NCBI RefSeq assembly: GCF_004766045.1
Contig: NZ_SPQQ01000005.1
Span: 1 to 64,000, forward strand
Reading direction: 5' to 3'
Origin: Desulfosporosinus fructosivorans
GTDB taxonomy: Bacteria > Bacillota > Desulfitobacteriia > Desulfitobacteriales > Desulfitobacteriaceae
Length of the DNA stretch: 64,000 nucleotides
Of the stretch, positions 58,912 to 64,000 are shown piece after piece (within the stretch, counting starts at the first letter, position 1; the number at the start of each line of letters is the position of its first letter). The translations under genes and the position numbers were made by a program. The notes beneath the pieces are model-generated. The model was not told the origin of the DNA and ran no database searches. It saw only the letters and a program-made list of their open reading frames with translations.

Positions 58912-58954
58912 AAATAGAGCAGAAACCAGTGTAAACTAGGTTTTTGCTCTATTT
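58912..58954. terminator. terminator-like hairpin
   Basis: AAATAGAGCAGAAACC (58912-58927) / GGTTTTTGCTCTATTT (58939-58954), 15 of 16 paired. Confidence 0.6.
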
Positions 58955-59113
58955 GCAGACTTCTAGGTAAAGGAAAATGTTATCGACCATACCATCAAAT
59001 AATTGCCATTCTTTTAGCGGCAACCAGCCCGGAAAGGCTCCCCTTTCCTCAGTATGTTTTCCGAGAGCTACCAGTTCTCAGCTGTATTTATTTAACGCAA
59101 TCATTCTGAGCTA

Positions 59114-59506
59114 CTACTTTTGCAATTCTTTTAGAAGTAATACAAATTCTGTTATATAAAATCCAGAAATTCTTTCGGCAATTTCCACCGCTATCTCTTC
59201 CCTATACAAGTGGGAAGTCATATTTCTGTCATTCAACATAAGTAGCCACGTTTTCTCATCACTAATAAGTTTTTGAGCATATGCCTCTTTAATCACTGCT
59301 TTTGGTGAATTAATATCTATTATGCCACTATCTTCAAGAAACACCTTAGTGGTTTTCCATGCAAGCTCATAGGTAAACTCAAATCTCTGTATAACCCCAT
59401 CACGGACCACATCGCTAACACCTTGCCTATTAAACTCTTTATCTGCTTCTTTAAGCCTTTGCAATGCATTCTCAAAATTAATGAGTTTAGTTTCCAACTT
59501 ACTCAT
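59114..59506 (-). CDS. HEPN-type substrate-binding subunit (HI0074 family)
   Basis: 130 residues, all helices: 'KLINFENALQRLKEADKEF ... RDGVIQRFEFTYELAWKTTKVFLEDSGI ... SPKAVIKEAYAQKLISDEKTWLLMLNDRNMTSHLYREEIA' is the HI0074/NTase-substrate-binding family. The conserved 'DRN.tsH.Y' stands where HepT has Rx4HxY, so it may be the toxin or AMP acceptor. Overlaps the nucleotidyltransferase gene by 8 bases. Second MNT/HEPN pair in the window. Confidence 0.9.
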   Translation of the reverse strand: MSKLETKLINFENALQRLKEADKEFNRQGVSDVVRDGVIQRFEFTYELAWKTTKVFLEDSGIIDINSPKAVIKEAYAQKLISDEKTWLLMLNDRNMTSHLYREEIAVEIAERISGFYITEFVLLLKELQK

Positions 59507-59780
59507 AGATGATTACACCGTCCCTCTTAATGCTTTCCATCAGTCCATCTGTAGAGTTTGTTTGGACAAATATGATATCAATTTTTTTGAGGGTTTCAAT
59601 CTCATCCGCATCATTACGAAGGCAAGCTTTATCTAGAGCCGATAAATCGTTTCCATAAATTTCTATATCATAGTCACTGACAGACGAATGATCGCCTCTT
59701 GCACGTGAACCAAATAGAACAATCTTATCAACTTTGTATTGAAGGGAAATCTCTTTGATTCGTTCTAAAACACTATCCAT
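59499..59780 (-). CDS. MNT nucleotidyltransferase (HI0073 family)
   Basis: 93 residues: VDKIVLFGSRARGDHSSVSDYDIEIYG is the G-S-x10-D-x-D (here D-Y-D) site. Short form typical of HI0073. Partner of the gene downstream. ATG 59780 follows no ideal Shine-Dalgarno but lies beside a plausible GAA-rich leader. It may AMPylate its partner. Confidence 0.9.
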   Translation of the reverse strand: MDSVLERIKEISLQYKVDKIVLFGSRARGDHSSVSDYDIEIYGNDLSALDKACLRNDADEIETLKKIDIIFVQTNSTDGLMESIKRDGVIIYE

Positions 59781-60279
59781 TCTTCACGACCCCAGTTCGA
59801 ATATTTTAATAATGCCTGATTTCATTTCTAAGTTATCTCCAATTATTGGCATTATCAGCATAACATACAGGACTGTTATTTGTCCATGCTCATTATTTAT
59901 TCGTTAGCAATGTTTGGGCTATCAAGTCGCAGGACACTTTTTTACAGCACTACCAAAACTCAAAGGATATACACCTCTACTCCTACACAATCCCGCGCAA
60001 ACCTTCACCGTCTCCTTCAGCACAAACTCCGGCACCTCGGGGATATCAATTCCTTCATTATATATATCCACCACAAAAACAAACTTGATTTCCTTCGTTA
60101 CTAGACGGCGCTTCAATTCTTTTAAGGGAGATTTGACTTCGAAGCCGAGTCCATACTCCAGCCTTATCTCCCGTTTCTCACACAACACTTAGCAACAGGG
60201 GTTCCGTCAACAAAATCTCCCCAAAATCTTTAAACGCAAATGTTTCGTTTTGGTTGGCATTCCCGCCAAGAATGTTTAG
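59781..60279. other. intergenic with helicase fragment
   Basis: Apart from the helicase fragment no gene is seen. Frames on the plus strand at 59880-60192 are antisense to that fragment and lack ribosome sites. Confidence 0.4.
59922..60188 (-). pseudogene. superfamily-2 helicase fragment
   Basis: Frame contains RRLVTKEIKFVFVVDIYNEG then IDIPEV, the helicase motif V region (F-V-x-D-x-x-N-E-G-I-D-I-P) seen in DEAD/DEAH proteins of the DUF3427 or restriction type. After 'PEV' the sequence diverges. No motifs I, II, or VI remain. Confidence 0.6.
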
Positions 60280-61035
60280 TTACTGATACACATGCAAAAT
60301 AGCTTCATATACAAATTCTGCAAGTCCCGGTGTCTTTTTATCCAAATCTTCTTTATACTTCAAATACGCCTGTCCGATTTTGCGGAAAGCTTTATCGTCG
60401 CAGGGAATCCAAGTATTTATAAATTCCTTATAAGAAGCAACTGCTTCTTTTGCCGCTAAGCTGTCCGGGCCATCCTGCATGGCCTCGCAAAACTTTTGAA
60501 TGACATCCCCGCAGAGAGCAATGAGCTTGCCAAAATCCAAGTTCATTATATTCGAAGCGTTTTTAACAATGGATACACTGCCCGGGAATATACCGCTTTT
60601 CACTAATGGAAGAAAAAAAGCACTTTCCATTAACTCTCGGATTTCATTGGCATATGTTTTCTTTAGCGTTTCAATTCGATTTCTATCAAAATCCCTAAGC
60701 ATTGAAATTTCAAACTTATCATTCAAGATACGGTCAACTGACAGTATCATTTTTTGCAATTGGGATTGTTTTTCCAAAAGAATTTGTTTATGTTGCCGCA
60801 TTAACTCCTTTTCCATTTCCTTTGGATTTTCAAGCATCAACCGAATGTCGTCAAGGGAAATGCCAAGCTCCTTATAGAATAAAATGCTCCACAAGCGGCG
60901 CAAGCTCTCGTCGTCATATTGTCGGTAGCCCGATTCTTTTACCGCGCTGGGCGGCAATAATCCGATTTCATCATAATATTGCAAGGTGCGGCGGCTTACG
61001 CCGGAGAGTTTGCTCACTTCATTGACACTTTTCAA
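60280..61035 (-). CDS. MerR-family regulator with TipAS-like domain
   Basis: About 251 residues from TTG 61035 behind GAAGGACG. HTH SVNEVSKLSGVSRRTLQYYDEIGLLPPSAVKESGYRQYDDESLRRLWSILFYKELGISLDDIRLML; coiled dimer helix 90-115; C-terminal TipAS-like domain (about 130-245) that binds drugs. Divergent from the MFS efflux gene, whose promoter has the MerR-type 19-bp spacer. The likely role is sensing a drug and activating the pump. Confidence 0.9.
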   Translation of the reverse strand: MKSVNEVSKLSGVSRRTLQYYDEIGLLPPSAVKESGYRQYDDESLRRLWSILFYKELGISLDDIRLMLENPKEMEKELMRQHKQILLEKQSQLQKMILSVDRILNDKFEISMLRDFDRNRIETLKKTYANEIRELMESAFFLPLVKSGIFPGSVSIVKNASNIMNLDFGKLIALCGDVIQKFCEAMQDGPDSLAAKEAVASYKEFINTWIPCDDKAFRKIGQAYLKYKEDLDKKTPGLAEFVYEAILHVYQ

Positions 61036-61102
61036 TTTTCGTCCTTCTTTCAATCTGTTCAATAGGTCGATAAAATATTTTCAAATATTTTTCAAAAAGC
61101 CT

Positions 61103-61133
61103 TTGACTCGAACGTGACGTTATAGTTTATGCT
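61103..61133 (+). promoter_or_regulatory. MerR-type promoter of the efflux gene
   Basis: TTGACT (61103-61108), 19-bp spacer, TATGCT (61128-61133). Spacer holds ACT-cga-ACGT-g-ACGT-tat-AGT, a palindrome that fits MerR binding and the over-long spacer the family corrects. Confidence 0.65.
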
Positions 61134-61216
61134 TTCATTGTAACCGAATGCGGCGCTTTTTAAAGTAAAAAAAGATGGACACGAGCGCCGCACATAATGA
61201 GGAGGATTTATTTAGG

Positions 61217-62635
61217 ATGAGTAAGAATAAAGAAGCTCCAGAACTTGAGCCGATTCCAAAGAGTATCATGAACATTGCCTGGATTTTAGTGCTTGGAGCA
61301 GTTATGCCACTACTTGATTCAACAATGGTCAACATTGCCATCAAGCACTTGAGTATTGATTTCAGTATCGGACTTGATTTAATTCAATGGGTAATTACGG
61401 GTTATGTGTTAGCCATGGCAATTTCAGTGCCACTTGCTGGTTGGGCAGTTCAACGTTTCAACGGTAAATGGTTAATGATTGGCGCCAATGTATTATTCTT
61501 GGCTGCTTCGATTGCTTCGGGACTTAGCTGGAGTATCAATTCAATGATTATTTTCCGAATTGTTCAAGGTTTCAGTGCTGGCTTTATCATGACATTAGTG
61601 ACTACTTTGTGTGTTGAAATCGCCGGAAGAGAGCGAATGGGACGTTTGATGTCGACCATTGGGATCCCAACGGTCTTGGGTCCAATCCTTGGCCCGGTTA
61701 TTGGGGCTGTGATTGTCCAATTCTTATCCTGGCGTTACATTTTCTTTGTCAACATTCCAATCGGTATTCTTGCCATCGCTTTGATGATTTTGAAGTTGCC
61801 TAACTTCACGCCAGCTAACCTTAAAGCCAAATTCGACTTCATTGGTATCATTTTATTGGGTGCCAGTTCATCCGCCTTGATTTATGGGATTACTAAAGCA
61901 GCGAAAAATGCTACATTTAACAACAGCACGACGATTGGTTATGTTGTTGCAGGAGTCGCAATGTTAGCCATCTACACGATTTATGCAGCTATTAAAAAGG
62001 AACAAGCAATTCTCCCCTTACACTTGTTTAAGTCGAAAAATTTCAGTGCTGTCATGGTTGGCTTGTTCCTGGCAGGGATTGCCACCAATGGTCCAATGTT
62101 GTTATTACCTTTGTTTTTCCAAAACATTAAGGGCTTCTCAGTTTTGAGCGCTGGATTGATCTTGATTCCACAAGGTATCGGTATGTTAGTTGCTCGTCCA
62201 TTGATTGGTAAGCTAACTGATAAATTGGGTGCGCGTAATGTTGTCTTGGTAAGTTTGACATTAGCCATCGTTGGCACGATTCCATTTGTCTTCTTCAATG
62301 AGGCATCTTCACTCATTGTTGTAAGTGTTGTCTTGTTTGTCCGAGGTATAGGTATCGGTGGTATCACCCTTCCAATGATGACTGATGCGTACACTGGTAT
62401 GGTCAACCAAGAAATTGCGCAAGCCAGTGTCGGAACTCGGATCGTGCAAAATATTGGTGGTGCGTTTGGTTCAGCAGTGCTGGCAACGGTTGTTAGCCTT
62501 TCAAGCCAAGGTAAAGTGCCAACGATTCCACTCATGACCACTGCTTACCACGATGGTTTCAGGTTAGCCTTAGTCCTTAGCTTAGTATTGCTCATTCCAG
62601 CTATGTTCTTAACTAACAAAAAATCTAAAAAATAA
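61217..62635 (+). CDS. MFS multidrug transporter, DHA2 (EmrB/QacA) type
   Basis: About 472 residues from ATG 61217 (GAGGAGG 12 bases upstream; the frame opens at 61175). 14 helices. Motif D1 'LDSTMVNIAIKHLSIDFSIGLDLIQWVITGYVLAMAISVPLAGWAV', motif C 'GIPTVLGPILGPVIGAVIVQFLSWRYIFFVNIPIGI'. Proton-driven efflux. Codon choices (many TTG-rich and GTC-GTT neighbouring Leu/Val) look like those of lactobacilli rather than of the surrounding DNA, hinting at transfer. Paired with MerR. Confidence 0.9.
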   Translation: MSKNKEAPELEPIPKSIMNIAWILVLGAVMPLLDSTMVNIAIKHLSIDFSIGLDLIQWVITGYVLAMAISVPLAGWAVQRFNGKWLMIGANVLFLAASIASGLSWSINSMIIFRIVQGFSAGFIMTLVTTLCVEIAGRERMGRLMSTIGIPTVLGPILGPVIGAVIVQFLSWRYIFFVNIPIGILAIALMILKLPNFTPANLKAKFDFIGIILLGASSSALIYGITKAAKNATFNNSTTIGYVVAGVAMLAIYTIYAAIKKEQAILPLHLFKSKNFSAVMVGLFLAGIATNGPMLLLPLFFQNIKGFSVLSAGLILIPQGIGMLVARPLIGKLTDKLGARNVVLVSLTLAIVGTIPFVFFNEASSLIVVSVVLFVRGIGIGGITLPMMTDAYTGMVNQEIAQASVGTRIVQNIGGAFGSAVLATVVSLSSQGKVPTIPLMTTAYHDGFRLALVLSLVLLIPAMFLTNKKSKK

Positions 62636-62665
62636 TATATTCATCCGATCTAAAGGAGGTGAAGC

Positions 62666-62743
62666 ATGGCCGTTACAACAAGCAGAGTGCTAAGGTTGAC
62701 TTTCACGGATAACTACTGGTGGATCTTTGTATTGGACAGTTAA
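62666..62743 (+). pseudogene. DUF2922 remnant, 25 codons
   Basis: Perfect ribosome site AAAGGAGGTG before ATG 62666. MAVTTSRVLRLTFTDN is the start of DUF2922 proteins (about 70 aa); then 'YWWIFVLDS' and a stop, so a base change or deletion ended it early. Confidence 0.6.
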
Positions 62744-63126
62744 ATCCGTACTATACGAATTGTTGTAAATGGTAACATTCCCTATACAGTTTTGCCGTTC
62801 ATTTATTTCGCTGAGACAACTATACTACTGGCTTTGGACAAAACTATGTTTCCCCTATTACGTTGCATACAAAAAGAAGTAATAGCTTGAAGATAGAACA
62901 CTACGGGGTTTAGTCACTGAGGCGTTTTATAAAGGGATCGGGAAAGAAAAGTTCGGCATACAATGTGACAATATTTACTCTAAATAATAAGTTGATAAGT
63001 TGGTGTCAGGCACCACGAACCAAGCAGGAAAAACAGGTAGTCAAAACGTGACCCTTCCGCCAAGAGCACGGCAAAAGCCCTGTTTGATATCCCGACATCA
63101 TCCGACAAAAGCCGCGAAGAGTGCAA
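62744..63126. other. intergenic region after the efflux gene
   Basis: No gene seen. Contains the REP-like GGTGTCAGGCACC (63002-63014). The part 63020-63120 is GC-rich and would lie directly downstream of the riboswitch terminator, where its target gene should begin, but no frame with a ribosome site is present. Confidence 0.5.
63002..63014. repeat. REP-like GGTGTCAGGCACC element
   Basis: Same element as at 42511-42523, with AAGTT upstream and A downstream in both. Confidence 0.6.
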
Positions 63127-63158
63127 AAAGCCTGCCCCTTTAAAAAAGGGCAGGCTTT
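63127..63158 (-). terminator. riboswitch expression-platform terminator
   Basis: AAAGCCTGCCC (63127-63137) / GGGCAGGCTTT (63148-63158), perfect; minus direction is followed by TTTTTGC. It begins about 9 bases after the aptamer. Confidence 0.8.
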
Positions 63159-63166
63159 ACATAGCT

Positions 63167-63252
63167 TTTGGCAACCAGGCTATCATAGCGCTGTTCAGCG
63201 CCTTAGACCCTACGGCATTGCATCCCCGTCTTCAGATGGGTTTGCCCTTGGC
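63167..63252 (-). promoter_or_regulatory. c-di-GMP-I (GEMM) riboswitch
   Basis: Minus strand GGGCAAACCCATCTGAAGAC then GGGGATGCAATGCCGTAGGG, TCTAAGGCGC, and ATGATAGCCTGGTTGCC. The elements GGGCAAACC, the P2 hairpin, 'GACGCAAAGC'-like GATGCAATGCC, GGTCTAAGG and ATGATAGC.GGGTTGCC are in family order. A strong terminator follows. No intact gene is seen beyond it (orphan). Confidence 0.85.
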
Positions 63253-63430
63253 TTTATTCTATTTCTAATACAATCCTTATTTCTCTGGCACACGCTGTAT
63301 TGTCGTTTGGTCGAGCCTCATTATTGCTTGAGCATCTGCCGTATCTGTTGCTCGATCTCCTTGCCGTCAACAGCCTCCCGCCGAAAATAGTCATTTCTTG
63401 AGGATTAAGTTTATTGATAGAGCTGTGATA
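63253..63430. other. intergenic region with remnant
   Basis: On the minus strand a frame reads NDYFRREAVDGKEIEQQIRQ and MLKQ, then a stop, with a stop just before it: a C-terminal relic of unknown origin. The riboswitch promoter should lie here. Confidence 0.35.
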
Positions 63431-64000
63431 CTATTTGATTTTTTCATCCTCCAAGATGAATTTAACGATGTCCCGGCTGTACTGATAAGTGTCTGCGTCT
63501 CTGCGAGCGTTTACTGAAATGAGAGGTATAGTTTGTTCGTGCAAGGAACCATGTGTCCTTACTTTTATATATTTATCCTCATTTTCGGTTTCTGCAAAAA
63601 CCGTAGTAGAATCGGCGAGTATTACGTAATCACCGATTTTATCAACGGGCAAGTGTAATTCTTTGGCAGCTTCCGTTCTGTCATATACCTTTTCCACAAA
63701 AGGTAATGTTCTTAAATACTCCGCCAAATCTTCGTTCTTAGCCGGTTCGTTGGAATAAATATATAGGGTGCCGCCTTCCTGATATATATGATTTTCCAAA
63801 TACCTGTCTTTAATCGGCAGTAAGCAAACTGTATTAAAACCGGCGGCGTCAAGCTTTATTTGCATGTTGACCAGATGATCCTTTCTGTTCATGCCATGGT
63901 CAGCCGTTATGTAGATTTCCCGCTCATGGTTTACGTCGTAGATTTTTCCGATCCATTCATCAATTTTTGCCATATGGGTTTTTGCTTGCTGTGTATCGGG
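63431..64000 (-). CDS. phosphonoacetate-hydrolase-like enzyme, 3' part (cut by window edge)
   Basis: Open to the right edge. Visible 190 residues match the paralogue at 36646 closely: 'KIDEWIGKIYDVNHEREIYITADHGMNRKDHLVNMQIKLDAAGFNTVCLLPIKDRYLENHIYQEGGTLYIY ... KVRTHGSLHEQTIPLISVNARRDADTYQYSRDIVKFIL'. Asp-His of TADHGM and the His of RTHGS are present. Start and nucleophile lie outside. Probably another PhnA-like hydrolase; whether it has its own transporter cannot be seen. Confidence 0.85.
   Translation of the reverse strand, partial: PDTQQAKTHMAKIDEWIGKIYDVNHEREIYITADHGMNRKDHLVNMQIKLDAAGFNTVCLLPIKDRYLENHIYQEGGTLYIYSNEPAKNEDLAEYLRTLPFVEKVYDRTEAAKELHLPVDKIGDYVILADSTTVFAETENEDKYIKVRTHGSLHEQTIPLISVNARRDADTYQYSRDIVKFILEDEKIK

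Larger units (their letters stand above)
58326..59113. other. 788-base mosaic of repeats and fragments
   Basis: No intact gene. In order: group II intron end (58375-58427), 117-bp repeat (58449-58566), 80-bp repeat (58605-58684), DUF3102 fragment, 42-bp repeat (58797-58838), terminator (58912-58954), and a fragment shared with 42.2 kb (58983-59028). Confidence 0.7.

Overview
The window looks like chromosomal DNA of a spore-forming or anaerobic Firmicute of the Clostridia, with the Desulfitobacterium/Desulfosporosinus group as my best guess. This is inference from content: a T-box leader on leuA, a c-di-GMP-I riboswitch, a ylqG/ylqH-like flagellar pair, wrecked flavocytochrome-c and multihaem cytochrome genes, many two-component/ABC modules, and AT-rich DNA with strong AGGAGG sites. 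No rRNA or tRNA gene and no CRISPR array was seen.

Layout. 0-12 kb: accessory and stress genes. These are a hypothetical protein, a GNAT acetyltransferase, a small helical protein, a PadR / pentapeptide-repeat / ABC exporter operon (minus strand), a VanRS/BceRS-like two-component system with a BcrA-like ABC transporter and a small membrane protein (plus strand), an MNT/HEPN toxin-antitoxin pair and a DegV protein. 12-17 kb: a metallo-beta-lactamase-fold hydrolase and a convergent MarR repressor that share an operator sequence, then a FliK-like protein with four tandem 75-residue repeats followed by an FlhB-C-like protein. 17-20.5 kb: a GntR / ABC ATPase / ABC permease operon resembling ytrABC. 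20.7-33.6 kb: one long minus-strand catabolic cluster (cupin, M24 peptidase, Dpp-type peptide ABC transporter, Asp/Glu-type racemase, XRE-cupin regulator, hydantoinase/oxoprolinase subunits A and B), which reads as import and hydrolysis of cyclic or N-substituted amides. 34-36.6 kb: a membrane diguanylate cyclase and a T-box leader in front of a broken leuA. 36.6-41.4 kb: phosphonate uptake (phnDCE) with a phosphonoacetate-hydrolase-like enzyme and a divergent LysR regulator.

41.4-45.9 kb and 57.7-60.3 kb are mosaic scrap zones. They hold duplicated gene fragments, DUF3102 remnants, REP-like repeats, a group II intron 3' end, an orphan HicB and a second MNT/HEPN pair, and the same short fragments recur in both zones. 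Between them lie two tandem short-chain dehydrogenases with a TetR regulator, and a two-component system followed by a secreted protein and an ABC/FtsX exporter whose permease carries a very long coiled coil. The window ends with a MerR/MFS drug-efflux pair, an orphan c-di-GMP riboswitch with its terminator, and the 3' part of a second phosphonoacetate-hydrolase-like gene.

No single locus is clearly a new system. The best leads are the FliK-like repeat protein, the orphan riboswitch, the two related small helical proteins, the palindrome clusters around the DUF3102 gene, and the PadR/pentapeptide/ABC operon.
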